From the NCBI GenBank assembly GCA_038260305.1, contig JBBSNY010000022.1, forward strand, positions 9,282 through 73,281: a stretch of DNA of 64,000 bases. Reading direction: 5' to 3'. Within the stretch, counting starts at the first letter, position 1. Each line of letters starts with the position of its first letter. The position numbers and the translations under genes were made by a program. The notes beneath the pieces were generated by a model. The model saw nothing but the letters and a program-made list of their open reading frames with translations. It was not told where the DNA came from and did no database searches. The DNA is from CADCVQ01 sp038260305 (lineage in GTDB: Bacteria > Actinomycetota > Thermoleophilia > Solirubrobacterales > Solirubrobacteraceae). This document shows, in pieces, positions 8,420-16,175 of the stretch.

Positions 8420-8971
8420 ATGGGCGCGCTTCGTGCCATGACTGCGCAGGAGCTGTTCGAGTACAGCCACGAGCCGTACCGGACCGAGCTGATCGCCGGC
8501 AGACTCGTCGAGATGGAGCCCGCCGGTGGAGTCCACGGTGTCGTCGCGATGCAGATCGGGGAGCTGCTGTCCGCCCATGTCCGTTCGCGTGGACTGGGTA
8601 AGGCGCTGGGCGCCGAGACCGGGTACGTGCTCGCGACTGATCCCGACACGGTGCGAGCGCCGGATGCGAGTTTCCTCTCGAACGAGCGCATCGCAGCCCT
8701 GGGTGGCATTCCCCACAACTTCATCCCGGGTCCGCCTGACGTCGCATTCGAGGTCACCTCGCCGGGCGACCATCGCGGCGAGGTGCAGAGCAAGACACGC
8801 TCGTGGCTGGACGCCGGCACGAGAGCGGTCGTCGTGCTCGACCCGCGGCGCGCCACCGCGACCGTCTACCGGGCCGACGGCTCGACAAGCACATATCGCG
8901 AGCCGGAGCGCGTGCCGCTCGGGGACGTGCTGTCGGGGTTCGCGCCGGCGCTCGACGCGATCTTCGCCTAG
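8420..8971 (+). CDS. Uma2-family (DUF820) nuclease-fold protein, copy 2
   Basis: A 183-aa paralogue of the preceding protein, identical in length and with the same PDASF, FEVTSPGD and QSKTRSWLDAG active-site motifs. The first 100 bp of the two genes differ at only about six positions, whereas the remainder has diverged clearly, which suggests gene conversion or constraint on the N-terminus. The 72-bp spacer contains its own -10-like element. The function is as uncertain as for copy 1; the two may act as a heterodimer. Confidence 0.85.
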   Translation: MGALRAMTAQELFEYSHEPYRTELIAGRLVEMEPAGGVHGVVAMQIGELLSAHVRSRGLGKALGAETGYVLATDPDTVRAPDASFLSNERIAALGGIPHNFIPGPPDVAFEVTSPGDHRGEVQSKTRSWLDAGTRAVVVLDPRRATATVYRADGSTSTYREPERVPLGDVLSGFAPALDAIFA

Positions 8972-8992
8972 TGGTTCGTCCCGGATGGACCA

Positions 8993-9373
8993 CTAGCCCT
9001 TCTCGATGATCTCGATCCGGTAGCCGTCCGGGTCGCGCACGAAGCACAGCAGCGAGCCGCCCTCGCGGATGCGGTAGGGCGGCTTCTCGGGCTCGATGCC
9101 CTGCTCGGCGAGGCCGGCAAGCGCGCCCTCCATGTCGGCGACCGTGATCGCGATGTGGTTGTAGCCCGTCCCGTGCGTGTACTCGTCGACGCCGAAGTTG
9201 TACGTCAGCTCGAGCCGCGGTCCGTCGCCGGGCAGGCCCATGAAGACGTTGATCGCCTCGTCGCGGATCGGCTTACGACTGAGCTCTTCGAAGCCCAGGG
9301 CCGTATAGAAGGCAACGGAACGGTCGATGTCGCCGATGCGGTAGCACGTGTGGATGAGGGCGGGAGCGGCCAT
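8993..9373 (-). CDS. gloA: lactoylglutathione lyase-like glyoxalase I
   Basis: A 126-aa single VOC-domain protein. Metal ligands expected for glyoxalase I are visible: His in LIHTCYR, Glu in LELTYNFG, His in YNHIAI and Glu in YRIEII near the C-terminus; FYTALGFEE and the closing DPDGYRIE are family signatures. The enzyme isomerises the hemithioacetal of methylglyoxal and a thiol to the S-lactoyl thioester. It is divergent with a 23-bp gap from an MBL-fold hydrolase that could act as the partnering thioesterase (glyoxalase II role). Actinobacteria often lack glutathione, so the thiol could be another one. Confidence 0.9.
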   Translation of the reverse strand: MAAPALIHTCYRIGDIDRSVAFYTALGFEELSRKPIRDEAINVFMGLPGDGPRLELTYNFGVDEYTHGTGYNHIAITVADMEGALAGLAEQGIEPEKPPYRIREGGSLLCFVRDPDGYRIEIIEKG

Positions 9374-9379
9374 CGCTAG

Positions 9380-9385
9380 ACAGTA
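9380..9385 (-). promoter_or_regulatory. -10 element TACTGT for gloA
   Basis: Read on the minus strand, TACTGT ends 6 nt before the gloA ATG and shares two bases with the opposing -10 at 9384-9389. Confidence 0.45.
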
Positions 9386-9389
9386 CCCT
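9384..9389 (+). promoter_or_regulatory. -10 element TACCCT for the MBL hydrolase
   Basis: TACCCT ends 7 nt before the ATG at 9397 and overlaps the opposing gloA -10. Confidence 0.5.
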
Positions 9390-9396
9390 GCAATTC

Positions 9397-10122
9397 ATGC
9401 TGATCGAACGCTCCATGTCAGAGGGATTTCTGACGAACACGTACCTCGCGGCGTCGACGACCGGCGGCCCCGGGTTCCTCGTCGACGCGGGCGGTCCGAT
9501 GCAGCCGCTGTTCGACTTCGCGGTCCGCGAGTCGATCGACGTGACGCACCTGCTGCTGACCCACCACCACCACGACCACGTCTGCGACATCGACGCCGCG
9601 CTCGCGCGCTATCCGAAGATCGTCGTGCTCGCCCATCCCGCCGAGGAGATCGATGGCGCCAAGGCGTTCGCGCCGCTGCGCATCGGCGACGTGCTCGTCG
9701 AGGCGATCCACACGCCGGGGCACACCGCCGGGATGCTGAACTTCACGGTCGACGGCCACGTCTTCACCGGCGACACGCTCTTCAAGCACTCGATCGGCGG
9801 CGTCCGCGCGCCCGGCAGCACGTCCTACAAGGACATCAGGGACTCGATCATGGATGAGCTCATGATCCTCGACCACGACACCGAGGTCTGGCCAGGTCAC
9901 ATGGACCCGACGACGATCGGTCACGAGTGGGAGCACAACGCCTTCATCCGCGTCTGGCGCGGCCTGGACCCGGAGGGTGACGAGCAGGTCACCGCGCTGG
10001 GACAGCCCGCGACGCTCGTCGTCTGGGGCGACGACTACGACGGTGGGCACAAGGCCTGGGTGCGCTGGGCCGACGGACGCGACGACATCGTCCCCGGCTC
10101 CCAGGTGGAGCGCTCCGCTTAA
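9397..10122 (+). CDS. MBL-fold metallo-hydrolase, glyoxalase II-like
   Basis: A 241-aa metallo-beta-lactamase-fold protein. The zinc motif THHHHDH is at about residues 55-61, followed by HTPGHTAG (about 107), FTGDTLF (about 125) and the WPGH...TIGHEWEHN motif (about 167-185), which resembles hydroxyacylglutathione hydrolases. Such enzymes hydrolyse S-lactoyl thioesters in methylglyoxal detoxification. The tight divergent arrangement with gloA supports that role. A UbiB-like kinase gene follows 3 bp later on the same strand and may share the transcript. Confidence 0.85.
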   Translation: MLIERSMSEGFLTNTYLAASTTGGPGFLVDAGGPMQPLFDFAVRESIDVTHLLLTHHHHDHVCDIDAALARYPKIVVLAHPAEEIDGAKAFAPLRIGDVLVEAIHTPGHTAGMLNFTVDGHVFTGDTLFKHSIGGVRAPGSTSYKDIRDSIMDELMILDHDTEVWPGHMDPTTIGHEWEHNAFIRVWRGLDPEGDEQVTALGQPATLVVWGDDYDGGHKAWVRWADGRDDIVPGSQVERSA

Positions 10123-10125
10123 CGA

Positions 10126-11535
10126 ATGGCGGGCAAGGACGCGATCCCCACCTCGCGTCTGAGCCGTTCGACGAAGGTCGGACGGCTGGCGGCCACGACC
10201 GCCGCCAAGCAGATGGGCACGCGCGCGACGAACGTCGCGCGCTCCGACGAGGGCAAGCAGCGTGCGCTCGCCAAGCGCCAGCTCGAGACCGCGGAGGAGA
10301 TCGTCGCGGCGCTTGGGACGATGAAGGGCGCGGCGATGAAGCTCGGCCAGGTCATGTCGTTCCTCGACGTCGGCCTCGTGCCCGAGGAGTACCGCGAGGA
10401 GTTCCAGGCCAAGCTCGCCGAGCTGCGCGACGCCGCGCCGAAGGTCTCCTTCAAGGACATGCGCAAGGTCATCGAGAGCGAGTACGGCGAGCGCGTCGAG
10501 GATGTCTTTCAGACGTTCGACCCGGTTCCGATCGCGGCCGCCTCGATCGGGCAGGTCTACAAGGCCCGCCTCCACGACGGCCGCGACGTCGCGGTCAAGG
10601 TCCAGTACCCGGGCGTCGCGCAGGCCGTGCGCTCGGACATGAAGAACCTCGGCATCATCCTGCGCCTCATGAAGCGCGTCGCGCCGGGCCTCGACCCGAA
10701 GGCGATGGGCGACGAGATCCGCTCGCGCATCGACGAGGAGCTCGACTACGAGCTCGAGGCGCAGAACCAGCGCACCGTCGCGCGGATCTACCGCGGGCAC
10801 CCGTTCATCTTCGTGCCGGAGGTCGTGACGTCGCTGTCGCACGAGCGCGTGATCGTCAGCGAGTTCGTCGCGGGCCGCGGCTTCGAGGAGCTCAAGCAGC
10901 TGCCGCAGGCCGACCGCGACCGCCTCGGCGAGATCGTCTACCGCTTCTACTTCGGCTGCATGTACCGCCACCACCAGTTCTCCGGCGATCCGCACCCCGG
11001 CAACTCGCTGCTGCTCGACGACGGTCGGATGTGCTTCCTGGACTTCGGCCTCTTCAAGCGCATCCCGCCGTCGGTCGCCGAGTTCGAGCTCGAGATCGCG
11101 CGGCTCGGGATCGCCGGCGACGGCGAGACGCTGATCGAGCACCTGCACGAGGGCGGCTTCATCAAGGAGCCCGAGCTGTACACGGCCCAGGGGATCCTGT
11201 CGCAGGTCCACGACATGACGTGGTGGTACGGGGTCGACGCCGAGGTCGCGCTGACGCCGGAGATCGCGACCGAGATCATGATCGAGATGTCCGACCCGCG
11301 CTCGTCGCACTTCTCGAAGATGCGCCACGAGACGCTGCCGCCCGACCACCTCTTCGGCCGCCGCCTGGAGATGCTGACGCTCGCCGTCATGAGCCAGCTG
11401 CGGGCGAACGGCAACTGGCACCGGATCGCACGCGAGTGGATCTACGGCGATCCGCCGGTCACCGAGCTCGGCCGCCAGGAGGCTGAGTTCTATGCCGCGC
11501 ACCCGCCGGTGGCGGTCTTGCGCGGCGCCGCCTGA
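10126..11535 (+). CDS. ABC1/ADCK/UbiB-type atypical kinase
   Basis: A 469-aa protein of the ABC1 family. The KxGQ motif is seen as MKLGQVM (about residues 71-77), the Ala-rich nucleotide loop as AAASIGQVYKA (about 139-149), the VAVKVQYPG lysine strand follows, and DPHPGN (about 288) and FLDFGL (about 304) mark the catalytic and metal-binding loops. UbiB/ADCK proteins are ATPases that support isoprenoid-quinone or lipid metabolism at membranes. No C-terminal transmembrane hairpin is evident, so it is probably peripheral. The gene starts 3 bp after the MBL hydrolase. Confidence 0.9.
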   Translation: MAGKDAIPTSRLSRSTKVGRLAATTAAKQMGTRATNVARSDEGKQRALAKRQLETAEEIVAALGTMKGAAMKLGQVMSFLDVGLVPEEYREEFQAKLAELRDAAPKVSFKDMRKVIESEYGERVEDVFQTFDPVPIAAASIGQVYKARLHDGRDVAVKVQYPGVAQAVRSDMKNLGIILRLMKRVAPGLDPKAMGDEIRSRIDEELDYELEAQNQRTVARIYRGHPFIFVPEVVTSLSHERVIVSEFVAGRGFEELKQLPQADRDRLGEIVYRFYFGCMYRHHQFSGDPHPGNSLLLDDGRMCFLDFGLFKRIPPSVAEFELEIARLGIAGDGETLIEHLHEGGFIKEPELYTAQGILSQVHDMTWWYGVDAEVALTPEIATEIMIEMSDPRSSHFSKMRHETLPPDHLFGRRLEMLTLAVMSQLRANGNWHRIAREWIYGDPPVTELGRQEAEFYAAHPPVAVLRGAA

Positions 11536-11573
11536 CGGACGGTCGCGGTCCGCCCGCGCTCGGCCTCGTCGTG

Positions 11574-12221
11574 ATGGCGCGCGGACCCGTCGCCCGTCTC
11601 GCCGCGTTCGCGCTCGCGCTCGCGGTCGTCTTCGTGGTCGTGCTCGTGCTCGTGGCGCGCTCACCGGCCGAGATCCAGCGCGCCGCCGACGACGCGGGGA
11701 CGTGGGCGCCGCTGGCGTTCGTCGCGCTGTGCACCGGGCTGACGGTCGCCTTCTTCCCCTTCCCGCTCGTCGCGGCGGCGGGCGGGATCCTCTTCGGGAC
11801 GCTCGAGGGGACGCTGCTGTCGACCCTCGGGGGCAGCGCCGGGGCGGTGCTGGCGTTCCTCATCGCCCGCTACGGCGCGCGCGGTGCGGCGCAGGCGCTC
11901 GTCGGAGATCGCGCCCGCGGCATCCAGGAGGCGATCGGGCGGCGCGGCTTCGTCGCCGTGCTCTACGCGCGGATCGTCCCCGGCGTCCCGCGCGACCTCG
12001 CGAACTACGCGTTCGGGCTGACGCGCGTCGGGCTCGGCGCGTTCGCCGCCGCCACGGTCATCGGGATCGCCCCGCGGGCGTTCGCCTACACCGCCCTTGG
12101 CGGCTCGCTCGGCAGCCTCGACTCGACCGAGTCGGTCGTCGCGATCGCGACGCTCGTCGCGACGGGCGTGCTCGGGCTCGTGCTCCTGCGCCGCGATCTC
12201 GGCGGCTGGAAGCGACGGTAG
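11574..12221 (+). CDS. TVP38/TMEM64 family membrane protein
   Basis: A polytopic protein of about 215 aa (a GTG one codon earlier is equally possible). Hydrophobic segments begin at about residues 8, 48, 75, 130 and 180. The central GGILFGTLEGTLLSTLGGS and the re-entrant-like YARIVPGVPRDLANYAFGL match the SNARE-associated/DedA superfamily, TVP38/TMEM64 branch, members of which are implicated in lipid scrambling or transport. It follows the UbiB-like kinase by 38 bp and faces pyruvate kinase tail to tail. Confidence 0.85.
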   Translation: MARGPVARLAAFALALAVVFVVVLVLVARSPAEIQRAADDAGTWAPLAFVALCTGLTVAFFPFPLVAAAGGILFGTLEGTLLSTLGGSAGAVLAFLIARYGARGAAQALVGDRARGIQEAIGRRGFVAVLYARIVPGVPRDLANYAFGLTRVGLGAFAAATVIGIAPRAFAYTALGGSLGSLDSTESVVAIATLVATGVLGLVLLRRDLGGWKRR

Positions 12222-12258
12222 ACGCCGAGGCCGTCGCGGGCTCGCGCATTGAGCGACG

Positions 12259-13668
12259 TCACAGCTGCTGGATCTGCAACAGCGACGTGCTGCCGGGGCG
12301 CCCGCTCGGCAGCCCCGCGGTGATGCCCACGCGCGCACCCGCCATCAGCCAGCCGAGCTCGAGGATCCGCCGTCCGCAATCGTTGATGAGCTCCTCGGTG
12401 ACCTCGTGGCGGCGGATCGACGCGGCCCGCACGCCCCACATCAGGCCGCAGCGGCGGACCGTCTCCTTGCCCGGCGACAGCGCATAGATCGGCACCTTCG
12501 GCCGGTGCGCGGAGACCAGGCGCGCTGAGCGGCCCGACAGCGTCGGGATCACGAGCGCGTCGAGCTCGAGCTCGCGCGCGGCGCGGCAGGCGGCGTAGGC
12601 CATCGTGTATGAGGGGTCGCGCGTGTCGCGGTGCACGCGGCTCTCGTTCCAGTAGGAGTAGATCGCGTGCGGCTCGGTCGCCTTGGCGATCGCGTCCATC
12701 ATCGCGATCGACTCGACGGGGTACTGGCCGATCGCCGTCTCCTGGGAGAGCATGATCGCGTCGGTACCGTCGAGGATCGCGTTGGCGACGTCGGCGACCT
12801 CCGCGCGCGTCGGGCGCGGTGAGGAGACCATCGAGTCGAGCATCTGGGTGGCGGTGATCGACGGCCGCGCGAGGTAGCCGCTCATCGTCAGGAGGTTCTT
12901 CTGCACGATCGGCACGGTCTCGATCGCGAGCTCGATGCCGAGATCGCCGCGCGCGACCATCACGCAGTCCGCGGCGCGGATGATGTCCTCGGCGGCCTCG
13001 ACGGCTTGCGGCTTCTCGATCTTCGCGATCAGCGGCAGGCGCGTGTGCTCGCGCACGAGCTCGATGTCGCGCGCGCTGCGCACGAACGACAGCGCGACAA
13101 GGTCGACGCCGATCTTCTCGCCGACGGCGAGGTGCTTGAGGTCCTCCGCCGGCACCGACGCGATCTGATCCAGCGGCCCCGGGACGTTCAGGCCCTGACG
13201 TGACGCGACCGTGCCGCCGATCTCGACGCCGGCGTCGATCTCGAGGTCGCCGGGTCGGATCGCGACGACGCGCAGGCGCACGGAGCCGTCGGCGAGGTAC
13301 ATGACGTCGCCGACTGCCATCGCGGTGCACAGCTCCGGGCGCCCGACGGTCATGCAGGACGCCGTCCCGATGCCGTGCTCGCCGCACATGAACGTGATCT
13401 TGTCGCCGGTCTTGAGCTCGGCGATGTCGCCGGCGAGCGGGCCGATGCGCATCTTCGGACCGGGCAGGTCCTGCAGGATCGCGACGGCGCGGCCGGCGCG
13501 GTTTGAGGCGGCGCGGACGAGCTTCGCGGTCTCGGTGTGCTGCTCGGCGTCGCCGTGCGAGAAGTTCAGCCGCGCGACGTCCATCCCGGCGTCCACCATC
13601 CGCACGAGGGTCTCGGGATCCCGAGAGGCTGGGCCGATGGTGGCCACGATCTTCGTGCGACGGTTCAA
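12259..13668 (-). CDS. pyk: pyruvate kinase
   Basis: A 469-aa protein with RRTKIVATIGPAS at the N-terminus, the NFSHG substrate loop (about residues 35-39), the LIAKIEKPQ catalytic Lys/Glu strand (about 215-223), MVARGDLGIE (about 240) and the TQMLDSM helix (about 272), then the C-terminal regulatory domain. It converts phosphoenolpyruvate and ADP to pyruvate and ATP at the end of glycolysis. The ORF is open far upstream across the ATL gene, but homology begins at the TTG at 13666-13668 and a TACCGT -10 lies 8 nt before it. No ATG or GTG is in frame nearby. Confidence 0.95.
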   Translation of the reverse strand: MNRRTKIVATIGPASRDPETLVRMVDAGMDVARLNFSHGDAEQHTETAKLVRAASNRAGRAVAILQDLPGPKMRIGPLAGDIAELKTGDKITFMCGEHGIGTASCMTVGRPELCTAMAVGDVMYLADGSVRLRVVAIRPGDLEIDAGVEIGGTVASRQGLNVPGPLDQIASVPAEDLKHLAVGEKIGVDLVALSFVRSARDIELVREHTRLPLIAKIEKPQAVEAAEDIIRAADCVMVARGDLGIELAIETVPIVQKNLLTMSGYLARPSITATQMLDSMVSSPRPTRAEVADVANAILDGTDAIMLSQETAIGQYPVESIAMMDAIAKATEPHAIYSYWNESRVHRDTRDPSYTMAYAACRAARELELDALVIPTLSGRSARLVSAHRPKVPIYALSPGKETVRRCGLMWGVRAASIRRHEVTEELINDCGRRILELGWLMAGARVGITAGLPSGRPGSTSLLQIQQL

Positions 13669-13676
13669 GAGCCCCC

Positions 13677-13682
13677 ACGGTA
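13677..13682 (-). promoter_or_regulatory. -10 element TACCGT for pyk
   Basis: On the minus strand TACCGT ends 8 nt before the proposed TTG start of pyruvate kinase. Confidence 0.4.
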
Positions 13683-13733
13683 CTGGGCGCGCACGGGAGC
13701 AGCCTGTTTTGAACGCGTGAAATCCGATGGCTG

Positions 13734-13739
13734 TACCGT
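13734..13739 (+). promoter_or_regulatory. -10 element TACCGT for the ATL gene
   Basis: TACCGT ends 7 nt before the GTG at 13747 and selects that start among several in-frame candidates. Confidence 0.45.
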
Positions 13740-13746
13740 CGGGCGA

Positions 13747-14025
13747 GTGGCGCTCGACGACGAGGCGATCTTCGATGCGATCCGCTCGATCCCGCCCGGC
13801 CACGTGACGACGTACGGCGACGTCTGCCCCGGCGCCCCGCGCCGGGCCGGTGCCGCGCTGTCGGCCTGCGAGGACACGACCGTGCCGTGGCAGCGCGTCG
13901 TGCGCGCCGACGGCTCGCTCGCCAAGGGCGAGCGTCAGCGGCGCCTGCTCGCGGCCGAGGGTGTGCCGTTTCGCGGCGCGCGCGTCGACATGCGCGCCGC
14001 GTGGATACCGCCGGCAAGCGTGTGA
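13747..14025 (+). CDS. alkyltransferase-like protein (MGMT family, no active-site Cys)
   Basis: A 92-aa protein equal to the DNA-binding domain of O6-alkylguanine-DNA alkyltransferase. IPPGHVTTYGDV (residues ~14-25) is the winged-helix entry. The active site, PCHRV in MGMT, is PWQRVV here, so the acceptor Cys is Trp, as in alkyltransferase-like (ATL) proteins that bind alkylated guanine and hand it to nucleotide excision repair. It is divergent from pyruvate kinase by 78 bp. A second, more distant ATL-type gene lies at 58769. Confidence 0.85.
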   Translation: MALDDEAIFDAIRSIPPGHVTTYGDVCPGAPRRAGAALSACEDTTVPWQRVVRADGSLAKGERQRRLLAAEGVPFRGARVDMRAAWIPPASV

Positions 14026-14127
14026 GCGAGCGCTGAGCGTGACGGCCCTACAGTTCTGACGCGACTTACAGAACATCTCTGACGGTCGAAGGCGGCGTAG
14101 CTGCCGCTGGTCGATCCTCCTGGGCGA

Positions 14128-14337
14128 TCACCCCGTCCGTCGGACGCCGAGCGCGCCGGATGGGCAGGCCTTGACGGCCGCCTCGACCTCCTCGGCGCTG
14201 GCACCATCCGGCGTGATCCACGGGTCGTTGTCGAGATTGAAGACCGCCGGAAGCTGCGCGACGCAGTTGCCGGCGTGGATGCACACGTCGGCGTCGTACG
14301 TGATGGCGACCTGATCGCCGGTGAACTCGCTGGACAT
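14128..14337 (-). CDS. ferredoxin-like Fe-S protein (Fer4_19/YjdI type)
   Basis: A 69-aa protein with ITYDADVCIHAGNCVAQL and KACPSGAL, the Cys arrangement of the Fer4_19 family, so one small Fe-S cluster is expected. The ATG at 14335-14337 has a strong AAGGGGG site 6 nt upstream. It is a likely electron carrier, but no cytochrome P450 or reductase is adjacent to name the partner. A TetR gene lies immediately upstream on the same strand, with an inverted repeat between them. Confidence 0.85.
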   Translation of the reverse strand: MSSEFTGDQVAITYDADVCIHAGNCVAQLPAVFNLDNDPWITPDGASAEEVEAAVKACPSGALGVRRTG

Positions 14338-14343
14338 GCGGTG

Positions 14344-14350
14344 CCCCCTT
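14344..14350 (-). promoter_or_regulatory. Shine-Dalgarno of the ferredoxin-like gene
   Basis: AAGGGGG on the minus strand, 6 nt before the ATG, selects the 69-aa start over the ATG 38 codons upstream. Confidence 0.6.
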
Positions 14351-14422
14351 GGCTGCTCGTGCTGATGTGGGCGCCGAGATGGTGGACCCACCTGCGAGCG
14401 CGCGGACCCCGCGACCGTACCA

Positions 14423-14440
14423 TACGCATACGGATGCGTA
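14423..14440. promoter_or_regulatory. inverted-repeat operator candidate
   Basis: TACGCAT-ACGG-ATGCGTA is a perfect 7-bp inverted repeat with a 4-bp centre, placed directly after the tetR stop and before the ferredoxin-like gene. Size and symmetry fit a TetR-type dimer site. Confidence 0.5.
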
Positions 14441-15049
14441 CTAAGCGGCACCCGGTCTCGGGATCAGCGCTGCCTTGACGTGCTCGGCATAGCGGTGCAT
14501 CCGCTCTTCCCCGTGCAGCTCCCACTCGGGGTCGGCGGCGATGATGCGCCAGAAGCCGACGTACGCCGTGTAGATCAGCACCGCGCGATCCTGCGCCTCG
14601 ACCGGGTCGACGCCGAGCTCGACGAGCGCCTGTTCGAAGTACGCAAGCCGGCGGCGATAGACGCGGTCCATGAACGGCTTGACGCGGGGATCGTCGACGC
14701 TCGCGCAGAGCGCGGCGAAGACACGACCCCACCGCGGTCGCTCGAAGTTCAGCTCGAGCAGGCGAGCGAGTCGCTCAGACGGGTCTGCGATCTGCTCGAC
14801 GTCGCGGATCGCCTGGTCGGTGTCGATCGCCTCCCAGCGCGCGAGGACGGCTGCGATGAGATCGTCGCGGGTGTCGAAATGCGCGTAGAAGCTGCCCTTC
14901 GTCACGCCGATCTGCAGCGCGAGAGGCTCGACCGCGATCGCCCTCAGACCGTGCTGTGCCAGCACGTCGATCGCCGCCTCCTCCCAATCGCCGGCGGACA
15001 AACGCGCTCGACTGGCCGGCGATGATGGTTTGCGGCGAGCGGGCTCCAC
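14441..15049 (-). CDS. TetR family transcriptional regulator
   Basis: A 202-aa protein. The N-terminal helix-turn-helix includes AIAVEPLALQIGVTKGSFYAHF (about residues 37-58), followed by DLIAAVLARWE. The C-terminal ligand domain is helical and ends RYAEHVKAALIPRP. TetR proteins usually repress neighbouring genes and release DNA on binding a small ligand. The inverted repeat at 14423-14440 between this gene and the Fe-S gene is the obvious operator candidate. The GTG start has a -10-like TACGGT 9 nt upstream. Confidence 0.9.
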   Translation of the reverse strand: MEPARRKPSSPASRARLSAGDWEEAAIDVLAQHGLRAIAVEPLALQIGVTKGSFYAHFDTRDDLIAAVLARWEAIDTDQAIRDVEQIADPSERLARLLELNFERPRWGRVFAALCASVDDPRVKPFMDRVYRRRLAYFEQALVELGVDPVEAQDRAVLIYTAYVGFWRIIAADPEWELHGEERMHRYAEHVKAALIPRPGAA

Positions 15050-15058
15050 GATCCCAGA

Positions 15059-15064
15059 ACCGTA
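15059..15064 (-). promoter_or_regulatory. -10 element TACGGT for tetR
   Basis: On the minus strand TACGGT ends 9 nt before the GTG start of the TetR gene. Confidence 0.4.
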
Positions 15065-15079
15065 GTGCGCCGGACAGCG

Positions 15080-16165
15080 CTACAGCGTGAAGCGCCCGTC
15101 CTGGGCGACGACCTCGCCGTCCGCCGTCAGCCGCCCGCCGGGGCGCAGGTCGCAGATGAGGTCCCAGTGCAGCGCCGACTCGTTCTTGCCGCCGGTCTCG
15201 GGGTATGAGCGGCCGAGCGCGAGATGCACCGTGCCGCCGATCTTCTCGTCGAACAGCGTCGCGCCGATCGCGCGGTCGATGCCGAAGTTCGTCCCGATGC
15301 CGATCTCGCCGAGGCGCCGCGCGCCGTCGTCGGTCTGCAGCGCGCGCTGGAGGTAGGTCTCGCCGCGCTCCGCGCTCGCCCCCACGACGAGGCCGTCCTG
15401 AAACTGCAGCCGCACGCCGGCGACGTCCACGCCCGACGGCGAGGACGGCACGTCGAAGACGACGATCCCGTTCGCGCTCGCCTCGTGCGGACCGGTGAAG
15501 ACCTCGCCCGAGGGCATGTTGCGCTTGCCGTCGGAGTTCACCCAGGTGCGGCCCTTGACGTCGACCGTCACGTCGGTCCCGACGGCCGTCTCGATGCGCA
15601 GCTCGCGCGCGCCCTTCAAGCGCTCGATGAGCGTCGCCTGGAAGCCGCGCAGCTCGCCCCACGCGCGCACCGGATCGGGCTGGTCGAGAAACAGCGCGCG
15701 CTCGACGAAGATCTCGAAGTCGGCGAGGTTCATCCCCGCCTGCTGGGCGCCGGCCTGCGTCGGCCACAGCGTCGAGCACCAGCGCTTGCGCATCGTCTGC
15801 TCGCGCAGCGGCTTGCGCGCGCGGGCGGCGCGGGCGAGCCGCTCGGGGTCGATCCCGACGAGCGCGCGGGTGTTCTCCGGCGCCTGGATCCCGAGCTGCG
15901 CGTGCGCACGCTTGGCCTCCGCGAAGGCGACCTCGGGGAAGAAGTCGAGGTGGCGGTCAAGCGCGTGGCGATGAAAGGCCGCCGTCGAGCCGGGCAGCTC
16001 GACGCGCAAGAGCGGCCAGGCGTCGCGCTCGAGAATCGCGCGCTGGCACTCGAGCAGCAGCGGCTCGGCCAGCGTCGTCGAGCGCACGAGGATCTCCTGG
16101 CCGGGCTGCACCTCGAGGCAGTAGCCGACCAGGAGGTCGGCGAAGCGCGCCGCGTCGAGGCTCAC
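15080..16165 (-). CDS. M29-family aminopeptidase
   Basis: A 361-aa metallo-aminopeptidase of the AmpS/thermophilic type. The N-domain contains GYCLEVQPGQEILVRS (about residue 12). The C-terminal metal site is visible as GEVFTGP (Glu), GGTVHLALGRSYPE (His, Tyr) and ESALHWDLI (His, Asp), the M29 ligand order. It removes N-terminal residues from peptides in the cytoplasm. The GTG at 16163-16165 is chosen because homology starts there and it sits 10 bp after the aminotransferase stop; the ORF remains open upstream only through that gene. Last gene of a three-gene operon. Confidence 0.9.
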   Translation of the reverse strand: MSLDAARFADLLVGYCLEVQPGQEILVRSTTLAEPLLLECQRAILERDAWPLLRVELPGSTAAFHRHALDRHLDFFPEVAFAEAKRAHAQLGIQAPENTRALVGIDPERLARAARARKPLREQTMRKRWCSTLWPTQAGAQQAGMNLADFEIFVERALFLDQPDPVRAWGELRGFQATLIERLKGARELRIETAVGTDVTVDVKGRTWVNSDGKRNMPSGEVFTGPHEASANGIVVFDVPSSPSGVDVAGVRLQFQDGLVVGASAERGETYLQRALQTDDGARRLGEIGIGTNFGIDRAIGATLFDEKIGGTVHLALGRSYPETGGKNESALHWDLICDLRPGGRLTADGEVVAQDGRFTL

Positions 16166-16175
16166 GGGAGCGTCG

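Noticed and set aside
9418..11664. A 748-codon minus-strand ORF
   Set aside because: It is antisense to the MBL and UbiB-like genes and consists of Arg/Ala/Asp-rich sequence typical of high-G+C shadow frames.
13669..14076. N-terminal extension of pyruvate kinase upstream of the TTG
   Set aside because: The extra 136 residues are antisense to the ATL gene and have no pyruvate kinase similarity.
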